Assembly: GCA_022775085.1 (NCBI GenBank)
Contig: JALFJQ010000039.1
Coordinates: 48,719 to 112,718, forward strand
Length of the DNA stretch: 64,000 nt
Direction of reading: 5' to 3'
Source: Clostridiales bacterium
GTDB taxonomy: Bacteria; Bacillota; Clostridia; Oscillospirales; Oscillospiraceae
Shown here: in pieces, positions 56,525 through 64,000 of the stretch
Position numbering within the stretch: position 1 is the stretch's first letter
How the letters are laid out: each line of letters starts with the position of its first letter
The notes under the pieces: generated by a model
What the model saw: the letters and a program-made list of their open reading frames with translations, nothing else
Database searches by the model: none
What the model was told of the DNA's origin: nothing
Position numbers and translations under genes: made by a program

Positions 56525-58909
56525 TCACAGCTTCAATTTCATAACGCAGTTCAATACCTGCCTGGCTGTCTCCTGCATCTCCCCCAGGGTGATGCCCCCG
56601 GGTTTTCCGAAGGTCGCCAGTAGCGTCCCATCCGGTCTGTGCCAGATGTCCGTCAGACGGCGGCTGCCGGGCATCAGCAGGTTGACTCTGGCCCGGACCC
56701 GGTAGCCGTTTCCCGTGAGTTCCGGGAATTCCGGGCTGGGCGCGTAGCGCATCCACCAGTCGGTCATCACAAGCCCGCCATAGCCCCATTCTTTCCGGGC
56801 AATGGTCTGCACCAATTCAAAATTGTAATGACTCCAAATGCCGTTGATCTTATTGTAGCTGGTCATCAGTGTGATTGGCTTCGCCAGCTTCAGGCAGATC
56901 TCAAAGCCCTTCAGGTAGATCTCCCGCAGTGCCCGTTCCGATACGATGGAATCGTTATTGGTTCGGTTAACCTCCTGATTGTTGCAGGCAAAATGCTTGA
57001 CACAGGCGCTGACCCCCTGAGACTGGATGCCCTTGACCACTGCTGCTGCCATTCGTCCGGTGAGATAGGGATCCTCGGAGAAATACTCGAAATTTCGCCC
57101 GCACAGAGGATTGCGGTGGATATTCATGCCTGGCGCCAGCAGCACGTCGCTGCCCCGCTTTTTCATTTCTTCGCCCACCGCCCGATACAATTCCTCCACC
57201 AGTCCCGTATCAAAGGTGCAGGCCAGCAGCGTGCCCATGGGCAGCAAGGAGCAGGAATCATAAAGACGAATGCCGGAAGGGCCGTCAGTGGTAGTGATCG
57301 GCGGGATCCCCTTTTTCCGCAGGGACTCGGTGACGCCGCCGAAAACACCGGCGTTGCCCCGGGCGCCCAGGGGATTTCCCATGGTATACGCGCCCCGGCT
57401 GATAGCCTCCAATTCCCCAAGATCCAGCTGGGCCAGGAAGGCATCCATGGATGTCCTGCCCTCCTTCACGTCCTTCAGCAGGATCCCCCGGTCACCGGTC
57501 ATGGGAATGTCCTCCGGAAGATCCTCCAGAATGCGCTGCTTCCGGTTCGCCGTTCTTGCAGGTGCCATGCGCCGCACCGGCTCCCCAGCCTGATTGGCCC
57601 AGACCGGGAAGGCTTTTTCCGGTGCGCAGGCTTCGGTCATCTGCCGGAACACCCGGAGCGCCGGCACGACATAATCGCCCACGAATGCCGCGTCCCGAAC
57701 GTTTCGTCCGCAATAGAAGCGGTAGGCGCCACCCTGCAGCACATAGCAGGATTTATGCCCGGTGATACCACTGTCGTCGTAGGAACTGAGCTGGTATTCC
57801 GTTACCTTGAGCGTCAGCTCCTGCCGCTGTCCCGGCGCCAGAAGGCCGGTCTTACCAAAGGCCGACAGCTCCCGGGCAGGATTTCCCAAAGGCCCGGAGG
57901 GCTTCTGCACAAACAGCATCACCGCCTCTTTCCCGGGGAATTTTCCGGTGTTGACCACCTCGGCACGGAATTCCAGCGGCGCCGTATGCCGGATCGTCAC
58001 GGAAAAGTCCGTGTAGGACAGGCCATAGCCCAAGGGATACAGCACATCCTCCGGATGGAAGGTTTCAAACCAGCGGTAGCCGACGTAGATGTCCTCCCGA
58101 TACTCGTTGGCGTTGGGATTGCCGAAACAATCCGCAGAAGGGTAGCTGCGGTAATCCTTTGCCGCCGTATCCGTCAGATGGCCGCAGGGCACAGCCCTTC
58201 CGCAAAGGAGGTCCGCGGCGGCATTGCCGCTCTCCATACCGCCCTGCCAGAGGATCATCACCGCGCCGAAGGAATAGTCCTTCAGAAAATTCAGATCGAT
58301 CATGGCGCCGATATTCAGCAGCAGCACTGCGTCCGGGAATCGGGCAGTAACAGCGGCCAGCATCTGTTTTTCCCCGTCCGTCAGGTAATAGCTGCCCGGC
58401 TCCAGCACATTTTCCCGGTCCTCACCGCTGGCCCGGCCCAGCACGATCACCGCCTGATCCGAATTTTCCGCAGCCCGCTCCACCAGTGGGGCCGTGACAG
58501 GCATTTCCGGATGGAACCGGGGCCAGGCGCCCCAGCCGCTTTCCTTTTCGGCATTGTCCCGGATCCAGTCTCCATATACCGCAGCCAGATCCTCATTGAC
58601 CAGCAGATCCTCACAACCACGCAGGCCTTCCAGCGGGCTGACCGTGTAGGGTGCGTTCACATCGCCGCCGGAACCATAGCCGGTGTAGAAATAGTCCTGC
58701 TGCCCCCGTCCGAACAGGGATACTCTGGTTCCCTTTTCCAGGGGCAGCACCCGGTTTTCCAGCAGTACCGCCCCCTCGGCGGCCACCCTTCGCAGCAGCG
58801 CCGGCATGACGGGATTGACGATTTTCTCCGGGTTGTGATGGGATTTTGACTGGGCCATCAGGCCATTCAGCTGGCCGGCGGCCGCTGCAAGGGTTTCTTT
58901 CAGACGCAT
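56525..58909 (-). CDS. Glycoside hydrolase family 3 enzyme with reversed domain order
   Basis: A 794-residue cytoplasmic enzyme, probably a beta-glucosidase or related glycosidase. The alpha/beta-sandwich domain comes first (LRRVAAEGAVLLENRVLPLE near the start, AVIVLGRASGEDREN), then a fibronectin-III-like region after YPLGYGLSYTDFSVTIRHTA. The TIM barrel is last, with TTDGPSGIRLYDS, NIHRNPLCGRNFEYFSEDPY, CVKHFACNNQEVNRTN and the nucleophile motif GGLVMTDWW near residue 715. Usual GH3 enzymes have the barrel first; this order is known from some Ruminococcus and Butyrivibrio beta-glucosidases. No signal peptide, so it acts on imported sugars. ATG 58909 follows AGGAGTGG. The substrate is not readable. 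Confidence 0.92.
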   Translation of the reverse strand: MRLKETLAAAAGQLNGLMAQSKSHHNPEKIVNPVMPALLRRVAAEGAVLLENRVLPLEKGTRVSLFGRGQQDYFYTGYGSGGDVNAPYTVSPLEGLRGCEDLLVNEDLAAVYGDWIRDNAEKESGWGAWPRFHPEMPVTAPLVERAAENSDQAVIVLGRASGEDRENVLEPGSYYLTDGEKQMLAAVTARFPDAVLLLNIGAMIDLNFLKDYSFGAVMILWQGGMESGNAAADLLCGRAVPCGHLTDTAAKDYRSYPSADCFGNPNANEYREDIYVGYRWFETFHPEDVLYPLGYGLSYTDFSVTIRHTAPLEFRAEVVNTGKFPGKEAVMLFVQKPSGPLGNPARELSAFGKTGLLAPGQRQELTLKVTEYQLSSYDDSGITGHKSCYVLQGGAYRFYCGRNVRDAAFVGDYVVPALRVFRQMTEACAPEKAFPVWANQAGEPVRRMAPARTANRKQRILEDLPEDIPMTGDRGILLKDVKEGRTSMDAFLAQLDLGELEAISRGAYTMGNPLGARGNAGVFGGVTESLRKKGIPPITTTDGPSGIRLYDSCSLLPMGTLLACTFDTGLVEELYRAVGEEMKKRGSDVLLAPGMNIHRNPLCGRNFEYFSEDPYLTGRMAAAVVKGIQSQGVSACVKHFACNNQEVNRTNNDSIVSERALREIYLKGFEICLKLAKPITLMTSYNKINGIWSHYNFELVQTIARKEWGYGGLVMTDWWMRYAPSPEFPELTGNGYRVRARVNLLMPGSRRLTDIWHRPDGTLLATFGKPGGITLGEMQETARQVLNCVMKLKL

Positions 58910-58940
58910 ACGGAAACCACTCCTGTGTGTTGTTTTTCCT

Positions 58941-58969
58941 ATTGTAGCATCGGCCCGGGGGGAAGTCAA
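58941..58969 (-). promoter_or_regulatory. Promoter of the GH3 gene
   Basis: On the minus strand TTGACT (58969-58964), 17-bp spacer, TACAAT (58946-58941). Confidence 0.75.
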
Positions 58970-58995
58970 TAATTCCGAAAAGTGCGCGGCAGGAT

Positions 58996-59024
58996 TTGCA
59001 TCCCGGGCAAAACTGTGATATGAT
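58996..59024 (+). promoter_or_regulatory. Promoter of the Gfo/Idh gene
   Basis: TTGCAT (58996-59001), 17-bp spacer, TATGAT (59019-59024). It is divergent from the GH3 promoter with only 26 bp between the -35 boxes. Confidence 0.7.
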
Positions 59025-59051
59025 ACAGAAAAAACAGAAAGGTGGTCCCCT

Positions 59052-60023
59052 ATGAAAATCGGAATTCTTGGCGCGGGCAATATTTCCCGCAAGGTTGCCC
59101 CGGCGCTCGTAGCCCTGCCGGAGATCGAATGCTATGCCGTTGCCTCCCGGGAGCTGGAAAAAGCGGAAGCCTTTGCCCGGGAGTTCGGCTTTGAGAAAAC
59201 GTACGGCAGCTACGATGCGCTGCTGTCCGATCCCGAAGTGGAGCTGGTCTATGTGGCTACGCCCCATTCCCACCACTATAATCACATGATGCTCTGCCTG
59301 GAACACGGCAAAAACGTCATCTGCGAAAAGGCCTTCACCATGAACGCGGAACAGGCAAAACAGATTTTCGCCGCCGCGAAGGCGCGGAGCCTGTATGTGG
59401 CGGAAGCCATCTGGACCCGGTACATGCCCTCCCGGAAAATGATCCAGGACATTCTTGACAGCGGTGTCATCGGAAAGCCCAATACTCTGACCGCCAACCT
59501 CTCCTATGTCATTGCGAACAAACCGCGGATCTATGACCCGGCTCTTGCCGGCGGCGCCCTGCTGGACATCGGTGTCTACGGTCTGAACTTCGCACTGATG
59601 CACTTCGGCAGCGACATTGTTCGCGTGGAGTCCAGCGTGGCGAAAATGGATACCGGCGTGGATGGAATGGAAGTCATCACCCTCCACTACAGGGACGGTC
59701 GCATGGCGGTGCTGACCCACAGCGTCTACTGCCGGTCTGACCGTATGGGCATCATCCACGGTGACAAGGGCTATCTGGTGGTAGAAAACATCAACAATCC
59801 CCAGTCCATTCAGGTATTCGACAGGAATGACGGTCTGGTTGCCCGCTATGAAGTGCCGGAGCAGGTCAACGGCTATGAGTATGAGTTCCGTGAAGCCGTC
59901 CGCTGCATCGGGGAGGGCAAACCAGAACCGGATTCCATGCCCCACGCCGACACCCTGGCGGTCATGGAAATGATGGACAGCCTGCGCAAAGAATGGGGCG
60001 TTGTCTATCCTCAGGAGCAATAA
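59052..60023 (+). CDS. Gfo/Idh/MocA family oxidoreductase
   Basis: A 323-residue NAD(P)-dependent dehydrogenase of sugar or cyclitol type. The Rossmann motif is MKIGILGAGNISRKVAPALV, followed by ELVYVATPHSHHYNHMMLCL and the active-site region GKNVICEKAFTMNAEQAKQI, where the usual EKP reads EKAF. The C-terminal sheet domain includes ALAGGALLDIGVYGLNFALM, with the GG-LLDIG-Y pattern of dihydrodiol dehydrogenase-like members. Length is typical. ATG 59052 is preceded by AAAGGTGG. It is divergent from the GH3 gene, which suggests a shared carbohydrate pathway. Substrate unknown. Confidence 0.92.
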   Translation: MKIGILGAGNISRKVAPALVALPEIECYAVASRELEKAEAFAREFGFEKTYGSYDALLSDPEVELVYVATPHSHHYNHMMLCLEHGKNVICEKAFTMNAEQAKQIFAAAKARSLYVAEAIWTRYMPSRKMIQDILDSGVIGKPNTLTANLSYVIANKPRIYDPALAGGALLDIGVYGLNFALMHFGSDIVRVESSVAKMDTGVDGMEVITLHYRDGRMAVLTHSVYCRSDRMGIIHGDKGYLVVENINNPQSIQVFDRNDGLVARYEVPEQVNGYEYEFREAVRCIGEGKPEPDSMPHADTLAVMEMMDSLRKEWGVVYPQEQ

Positions 60024-60025
60024 AA

Positions 60026-60065
60026 AAGGGCCTTGCGTCCACCCGGGGCGTAAGGCTCTTTTTTC
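60026..60065 (+). terminator. Terminator of the Gfo/Idh gene
   Basis: GGGCCTTGCG (60028-60037) pairs with CGTAAGGCTC (60049-60058, with G-T pairs) followed by T6. Confidence 0.8.
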
Positions 60066-60127
60066 GTGTTTCCTCAGCAATACGGGAAATCGGAATTTGG
60101 CAAGTTGCACCGCATCACGACAAAGGT

Positions 60128-60252
60128 TGTCATTGCGAACCAGTGACCGATGTCACTGGTGTGGCAATCCGTTCTCCTTTTGGCATTTTCGTCATCAAGA
60201 CGTGCAAGGGGATGCGGATTGCCACGCCAGTGTGTGCACTGGCTCGCAATAA
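60128..60252. repeat. Complete TGTCATTGC-family element
   Basis: Left part TGTCATTGCGAACCAGTGAC with GTCACTGGTGTGGCAATCCG; right part GCGGATTGCCACGCCAGTGT with TGCACTGGCTCGCAATAACA. The two halves are inverted relative to each other. The left half is nearly identical to 48117-48166. The right end overlaps the start of the 110-bp repeat at 60243. Confidence 0.75.
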
Positions 60253-60352
60253 CATACGAGTATTTTAGTGCGCAAAATAACAATTTTTATCACGGTTATG
60301 GTCGAGGGGCCCAAAGGATGTGCGATAACCACCCAGAGTTCGTAACGCATTG
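60243..60352. repeat. 110-bp repeat, inverted copy at 63891-64000
   Basis: This 110-bp segment is the reverse complement of 63891-64000 with only two differences, at about positions 60251 and 60288. It includes GTCGAGGGGCCCAAAGGATG and ends CGTAACGCATTG. A diverged copy lies at 14057-14110. Within the 383-bp gap between the Gfo/Idh and MBL genes no coding gene is evident. Confidence 0.8.
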
Positions 60353-60406
60353 CCCGCAGGGGCATCCCTGCAATTTTCCGTGCCGATATTGGAGCGGGAT
60401 AATCTG

Positions 60407-61237
60407 TCAACCGAAAAGCACGCAGTCGCCAGGGCCGAGATGGCAGCCGGAAACCCCTTCCCGCGCCCTCACTGCCGCCTCCGCGCAGTCCCCGGAGCAG
60501 TGGCCGAATCCCAGCAGCTTCACGCCCAGCTTTTCCAATTCGTCCACCGTCCACTCCACCCGGCACGGCTCCGCCTTTGCCAGATGGATGCCGCCGATCA
60601 CCGCGTGGATGGGTTTCCCCAGCAGCGCGCGAACCTGCTTTGCCATATTGACAATCCCCGGATGGGCGCAGCCCACCAGAAGCACCAGTCCCTCCTGTGT
60701 TTCCAGCGCCAGGCAGATCTCATCCCGGAAATCGTCAGGAACCAGTCCCCCATCCGTCAGATGCACATACCGCTTTGGGATCGTCTCCATACACTCCATA
60801 CGGGGAAATCCGGAGATCACCGAAGCGCCGGGGCACAGCATCTCCACCCCCGCCACCGGGCAGTATTCGATGCCTTTTTCTTCCAGAAACGCCCGGTCAA
60901 AGCCGGCGGACAGATTCCGGCAGCAGCCCTCCCCTTCCGAATACTTTGGTTCAAAGAAGCCTGGGCCGGTGTACACCCGGCGCACCGGATACCGCTCCGC
61001 CAGATACCGGAAGCCCCCGGCGTGATCGTAATGGCTGTGGCTGAGAACCACCGCGTCCAGTTTGGACAGATCAGTCCCCAGCTTTTGGGCATTGTACAGC
61101 GTTTTTTCGCTGCTGCCGCAGTCAAACAGGATGTTTTTCCCGCCATAGGTAATCTGCATAGACAGCCCATGCTCGCAAAACAGGTCCTTCCGGCCCGTCA
61201 GCATATCGTCCATCAATGACATAATCCGCAGCATCAT
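60407..61237 (-). CDS. MBL-fold metallohydrolase
   Basis: A 276-residue metallo-beta-lactamase-fold protein. ATG 61237 follows GGGGAGTGGG and gives MMLRIMSLMDDMLTGRKDLF. Zn-binding motif LSHSHYDHAGGFRYLAERY (HxHxDH), then LLVGCAHPGIVNMAKQ with the next His and LGFGHCSGDCAEA. FCEHGLSMQITYGGKNILFD near the N-terminus matches the group annotated as similar to dihydropterin-ribofuranosylaminobenzene phosphate synthase, whose bacterial function is unclear. Length is normal. It lies between two repeat regions and is divergent from the symporter gene. Confidence 0.88.
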   Translation of the reverse strand: MMLRIMSLMDDMLTGRKDLFCEHGLSMQITYGGKNILFDCGSSEKTLYNAQKLGTDLSKLDAVVLSHSHYDHAGGFRYLAERYPVRRVYTGPGFFEPKYSEGEGCCRNLSAGFDRAFLEEKGIEYCPVAGVEMLCPGASVISGFPRMECMETIPKRYVHLTDGGLVPDDFRDEICLALETQEGLVLLVGCAHPGIVNMAKQVRALLGKPIHAVIGGIHLAKAEPCRVEWTVDELEKLGVKLLGFGHCSGDCAEAAVRAREGVSGCHLGPGDCVLFG

Positions 61238-61307
61238 CCCACTCCCCTTTCCGCTTTCCTCATTATACTTCTGTTTTTGCAAAAAGAAAGGAAAACCTAT
61301 AAAACTG

Positions 61308-61336
61308 TTGACTTATTTTGTTTTTCCCGGTATAAT
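61308..61336 (+). promoter_or_regulatory. Promoter of the NSS transporter gene
   Basis: TTGACT (61308-61313), 17-bp spacer, TATAAT (61331-61336), leaving a leader of about 65 nt. Confidence 0.8.
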
Positions 61337-61407
61337 CTTAAAAGTTTGTTTACATTTTATCGTCCCGAAAGGGCATTACAATCGTCAGCTGTTTTGGAGG
61401 TTTTGTT

Positions 61408-62766
61408 ATGCAACGTGAGCATCTTGGCAGCCGTCTGGGCTTCCTTCTTCTCAGCGCGGGCTGTGCCATCGGCATCGGCAACGTCTGGAAATTTCCCTGG
61501 ATGACCGGGCAGTACGGCGGCGGCGCCTTTGTGCTGATTTATCTTCTGTTTCTTCTGATTCTGGGCGTTCCTGTGCTGACCATGGAGTTCGCGATGGGCC
61601 GGGCCGCCCAGAAAAGCCCCCTGAAAATGTACGGCCAGCTGAAACCCGGCACCAAATGGGGCTGGCACGGCTATGTATGCCTGCTGGGAAACGTGGTGCT
61701 GATGATGTTCTACACCACCGTATCCGGGTGGATGCTCCAGTATTTTGTGAACACCGCCGCCGGTGCGTTCGCAGGGCTTGACACCGCCGGGATTGAAGCA
61801 AAGTTTGGGGAAATGCTGGCCTCCCCCGGCATAATGGCCCTGTATATGGGCATCGTGGTGGTAATTGGCTTTTCTGTCATCTCCCTTGGCGTCCAGAAGG
61901 GGCTGGAACGGGTCACCAAATGGATGATGATGTCCCTGATTCTCCTGATGTGGGTGCTGGCTTTCCACAGCATGACCCTGCCCGGCGGCAGTACAGGCCT
62001 GACCTTCTACCTGATCCCTGATTTTCAGCGGATGTCCGGCATCGGCGTGGGGAGCGTGATTGTGGGGGCCATGAATCAGGCCTTCTTCACCCTGAGTCTC
62101 GGCATCGGCGCCATGGCCATCTTCGGCAGCTACATTGGAAAAGACCACGCCCTCATGGGGGAGGCCATCCGGGTCAGTCTGCTGGACACCATGGTGGCCC
62201 TGTGCTCCGGTCTCATCATCTTCCCCGCCTGCTTTGCCTACGGCGTAGACGTAAACAGCGGCCCCGCCCTGATCTTCATGACCCTGCCCAATGTGTTCAA
62301 CCACATTGCGCTGGGCCGGTTCTGGGGGAGCCTGTTCTTCCTGTTTCTGACCTTCGCCGCCTTCTCAACGGTTCTGGCCGTATTCGAGAATATCGTCTGC
62401 TGCGTCAGCGAGATGACACTTTGGAGCCGGAAAAAGACCTGCGCCGTTTGCTGTGTGTGTATGTTCCTGCTGAGTCTGCCCTGTCTGCTGGGCTACAACC
62501 TGTGGCAGAATGTCCGTCCCGTCGCCGGACACGACATCTTGGACAGCGAGGATTTCCTGGTCAGCAACATTCTGCTTCCTCTGGGCTCCCTGATTTTCGT
62601 CCTGTTCTGCACCACCCGCTACGGCTGGGGCTGGGAGAAGTTCCTCAAGGAAGCCAACGAGGGCACCGGCCTGAAGGTGGCAAAGTGGATGCGGCCCTAT
62701 ATGACCTATATTCTGCCCGTCATCGTTTTGGTGATCTTCGTGGTGGGGCTGGTGGGGTTCTTCTAA
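61408..62766 (+). CDS. Sodium-dependent symporter of the NSS/SNF family
   Basis: A 452-residue membrane protein with about eleven helices. The first helix has the family signature SRLGFLLLSAGCAIGIGNVW, then KFPWMTGQYGGGAFVLIYLL, the unwound Gly-rich substrate and Na+ site. VPVLTMEFAMGRAAQ follows, and helix 6 to 8 segments include MNQAFFTLSLGIGAMAIFGS and FAAFSTVLAVFENIV. Bacterial members such as LeuT and Tyt1 import amino acids with sodium; the exact amino acid is not readable. ATG 61408 follows GGAGGTTTTGTT. It has its own promoter and a shared terminator with ribU. Confidence 0.93.
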   Translation: MQREHLGSRLGFLLLSAGCAIGIGNVWKFPWMTGQYGGGAFVLIYLLFLLILGVPVLTMEFAMGRAAQKSPLKMYGQLKPGTKWGWHGYVCLLGNVVLMMFYTTVSGWMLQYFVNTAAGAFAGLDTAGIEAKFGEMLASPGIMALYMGIVVVIGFSVISLGVQKGLERVTKWMMMSLILLMWVLAFHSMTLPGGSTGLTFYLIPDFQRMSGIGVGSVIVGAMNQAFFTLSLGIGAMAIFGSYIGKDHALMGEAIRVSLLDTMVALCSGLIIFPACFAYGVDVNSGPALIFMTLPNVFNHIALGRFWGSLFFLFLTFAAFSTVLAVFENIVCCVSEMTLWSRKKTCAVCCVCMFLLSLPCLLGYNLWQNVRPVAGHDILDSEDFLVSNILLPLGSLIFVLFCTTRYGWGWEKFLKEANEGTGLKVAKWMRPYMTYILPVIVLVIFVVGLVGFF

Positions 62767-62792
62767 TATTATTCGATATTATTATAGTAAGA

Positions 62793-62840
62793 AGCTGTCA
62801 TTCCGGGCCGGTGTACCGACTCAGAATGACAGCTCTTTTT
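62793..62840. terminator. Bidirectional terminator between the symporter gene and ribU
   Basis: AGCTGTCATTC (62793-62803) and GAATGACAGCT (62824-62834) form an 11-bp stem followed by CTTTTTG. The minus-strand tail is TTCTTAC. The stem again resembles the TGTCATTGC repeat tips. It lies between convergent genes. Confidence 0.85.
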
Positions 62841-62844
62841 GTTA

Positions 62845-63564
62845 TCAGGAACGGATGCCAAACAGGGGCCGGGCTACCCGCTTATACAGCAGCAGCGTCA
62901 GCACAGACACCATGGCCCCCTTCACCACGTTCAGCGGGGCCACGCACAGCACCACAAAGGTGGTCACATTGTGGATGCCGGGGTGGATCTTTGTACCCAT
63001 TTCGATGATGGCATCCAGGGGCATCCCGTACAGCTCCGCGAATTTGGGCAGCAGATACACGGCGTTGAAGGCAGTGCCGAAGATGGACATACATACGGTG
63101 CCCAGAATCAGGCCGATGATGGCACTGTGCTTGCTCTTGTGCAGGTGATACCAGATGGTAGCGGGCAGGACGAAGGAGCAGCCCACCACGAAGTTGGCAA
63201 GGTCGCCCACAAAGGCGGTGGAGGTGCTTTTCAGCAGCAGCTTCAGCAGAATTTTGATACCCTCGCAGACCACCGTGGCGCAGGGACCAAGGTAGAAGCC
63301 GCACAGCAGCACCGGCAGCTCGGAAAAGTCCAGCTTGTAGAAGCCGGGGGCCAGAAAGGGCAGGGGGAAGTCCAGAATGTGCAGCACCGTCGCGATGGCG
63401 GCGCAGATGCTGATGATGCTGACCCGGCGGGCAGGGCTGACCTTCCGCCGTTCGGGCAGAAAACGCTCCGCCAGCTTGGCAAGCAGGGCAAGACCCACCA
63501 CCAGGGCCAGACAGGTGAGTACAAAAGAGAGGTTTTCCGCGATTTGTGTCCATAGTTCAGCCAT
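62845..63564 (-). CDS. ribU: Riboflavin ECF transporter substrate-binding subunit
   Basis: RibU is the membrane S component that binds riboflavin and works with the shared EcfAAT module, which is not in this window. The 239-residue protein starts at ATG 63564 after AGGAGACG. It has an extra N-terminal helix (FVLTCLALVVGLALLAKLAE), then the ECF S-component core: VSIISICAAIATVLHILDFP, FYKLDFSELPVLLCGFYLGP, the conserved GIKILLKLLLKSTSTAFVGD and ATIWYHLHKSKHSAIIGLIL. KLDFSELP is characteristic of RibU. An FMN riboswitch upstream confirms the link to flavin. The frame could be read farther upstream, but that is riboswitch sequence. Confidence 0.95.
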   Translation of the reverse strand: MAELWTQIAENLSFVLTCLALVVGLALLAKLAERFLPERRKVSPARRVSIISICAAIATVLHILDFPLPFLAPGFYKLDFSELPVLLCGFYLGPCATVVCEGIKILLKLLLKSTSTAFVGDLANFVVGCSFVLPATIWYHLHKSKHSAIIGLILGTVCMSIFGTAFNAVYLLPKFAELYGMPLDAIIEMGTKIHPGIHNVTTFVVLCVAPLNVVKGAMVSVLTLLLYKRVARPLFGIRS

Positions 63565-63582
63565 AGTTTTCGTCTCCTGTGC

Positions 63583-63613
63583 AAAAAAATGCGCCCCGGA
63601 AGAATCCAGGGCG
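63583..63613 (-). terminator. Riboswitch-controlled terminator before ribU
   Basis: On the minus strand CGCCCTGG (63613-63606), ATTCTT loop and CCGGGGCG (63599-63592), followed by CATTTTTTT. It lies between the FMN aptamer and the ribU start, the place of a transcriptional expression platform. Confidence 0.85.
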
Positions 63614-63643
63614 TGAAAATAAACGCAAGCATATCCTTCTTGC

Positions 63644-63759
63644 GTATCTTCTTCCATCCAGACTATACTGTCGGTATCGGAGTTTCACCGATTCGGCACG
63701 TTTTCACGCGCTCGCGGACTTTACCGCCGGTGGGGAATTGCACCCCGCCCTGAAGATAC
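63644..63759 (-). promoter_or_regulatory. FMN riboswitch (RFN element)
   Basis: Read on the minus strand the segment has all RFN landmarks: P1 arm GTATCTTC, then AGGGCGGGGTGCAATTCCCC, ACCGGCGGTAAAGTCCGCGA, the GAATCGGTGAAACTCCGATA region, ACCGACAGTATAGTCTGGAT and GGAAGAAGATAC closing P1. The 3' P1 arm overlaps the hairpin ATACGCAAG/CTTGCGT (63647-63639 and 63629-63623), so aptamer and that hairpin compete. FMN binding should favour termination upstream of ribU. Confidence 0.95.
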
Positions 63760-63775
63760 TGTTCAGTTCCCTTAC

Positions 63776-63804
63776 AACATAGCACTGGCGCGTCCGCTTG
63801 TCAA
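63776..63804 (-). promoter_or_regulatory. Promoter of the FMN riboswitch and ribU
   Basis: On the minus strand TTGACA (63804-63799), 17-bp spacer, TATGTT (63781-63776), about 17 bp before the aptamer. Confidence 0.75.
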
Positions 63805-63890
63805 GGGGCAGATGGTGTGATATACTGAAAACGCTGTCAGACCGGTTTGGTGACACGATAAATTGGAATTTGGCGGGCAGGGCCCGCAGC

Positions 63891-64000
63891 CAATGCGTTA
63901 CGAACTCTGGGTGGTTATCGCACATCCTTTGGGCCCCTCGACCATAACCGTGATGAAAATTGTTATTTTGCGCACTAAAATACTCGTATGTCATTGCGAG
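63891..64000. repeat. 110-bp repeat, inverted copy of 60243-60352
   Basis: The reverse complement of this segment equals 60243-60352 at 108 of 110 positions. It ends at the window edge with GTCATTGCGAG, so a TGTCATTGC-family unit probably continues outside. The stretch 63805-63890 before it shows no gene. Confidence 0.8.

Noticed and set aside
56639..58849. 736-codon plus-strand frame opposite the GH3 gene
   Set aside because: Antisense shadow; the GH3 motifs on the minus strand are decisive.
60150..61025. 291-codon plus-strand frame over repeats and the MBL gene
   Set aside because: The first part is repeat DNA and the rest is antisense to the MBL-fold gene.
63565..63657. N-terminal extension of ribU by 31 residues
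   Set aside because: It would be encoded by the terminator and riboswitch; ATG 63564 has a proper ribosome site.
63704..63994. 96-codon minus-strand frame at the right end
   Set aside because: It translates the 110-bp repeat and part of the FMN riboswitch.
60243..64000. Composite transposon
   Set aside because: The flanking 110-bp repeats carry no transposase and a related copy stands alone at 14057, so simple dispersed repeats explain them better.

Overview
The window looks like a chromosomal segment from a GC-rich, low-visibility relative of the Oscillospiraceae/Ruminococcaceae (class Clostridia, Bacillota). The reasons are strong AGGAGG-type ribosome sites, near-consensus TTGACA-17-TATAAT promoters, a MurE with the DNPR motif of meso-diaminopimelate ligases, a SipL-like SPOCS/LysM spore protein, a SleB-type cell-wall hydrolase, and many hairpin-rich intergenic repeats. 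Genus and species cannot be fixed from the sequence alone. No prophage, transposase, integrase, CRISPR array or resistance island was seen; the content is mostly housekeeping.

Layout. 0-3.1 kb: end of a membrane protein, a GIY-YIG protein, and a feoA-feoB-Cys-rich iron uptake operon with repeated AGTTAG-N6-CTAACT boxes. 3.1-4.1 kb: an AT-richer minus-strand pair (nucleotidyltransferase-fold protein plus small acidic protein). 4.2-14.6 kb: smc, ftsY, rdgB, yhbY, a nadD-yqeK fusion, rsfS, leuS, rpsU. 14.6-25.2 kb: a 0.7 kb non-coding block bounded by inverted repeats, then ygiQ, a DUF896 gene, a ylmH-like gene, two flavoprotein genes, small orphan genes, a WYL regulator and nfo. 25.4-28.5 kb: an FHA-SEDS fusion with its partner penicillin-binding protein. 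28.5-33.7 kb: a branched-chain amino acid ABC transporter (livJHMGF) behind a leader peptide and attenuator-like hairpin. 33.7-39.9 kb: a Cys-rich micro-protein, sipL-like gene, rsmI, trmN6-like gene, a ferredoxin, clpC. 39.9-53.2 kb: the division and cell-wall (dcw) cluster mraZ-rsmH-ftsL-ftsI-murE-murF-mraY-ftsW-murG-divIB-ftsZ, which lacks murD, murC, murB and ftsA. 53.2-64 kb: a methyltransferase, hslO, tRNA-Val and tRNA-Asp, a C39/SleB fusion, a GH3 enzyme with reversed domain order, a Gfo/Idh oxidoreductase, an MBL-fold protein, a sodium symporter and ribU behind an FMN riboswitch.

How the genes work together. Two envelope modules are present: the dcw cluster makes lipid II and the division septum, and the FHA-SEDS/PBP pair is a second glycosyltransferase-transpeptidase unit. 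The 4-15 kb block joins chromosome segregation, protein targeting, NAD synthesis, nucleotide-pool cleaning and ribosome functions. The feo, liv and ribU units are nutrient uptake systems, each with visible regulatory DNA or RNA.

Most distinctive signals: (1) the leader peptide plus hairpin before livJ; (2) several families of 100-200 bp palindromic intergenic repeats, including a family with constant GTAGGG/CCCTAC ends around different palindromes and a 110-bp inverted pair with two differences; (3) the nucleotidyltransferase/acidic-protein cassette with a 37-bp palindrome abutting its promoter; (4) several gene fusions and micro-proteins. All functional calls rest on reading motifs by eye; no database search was run.
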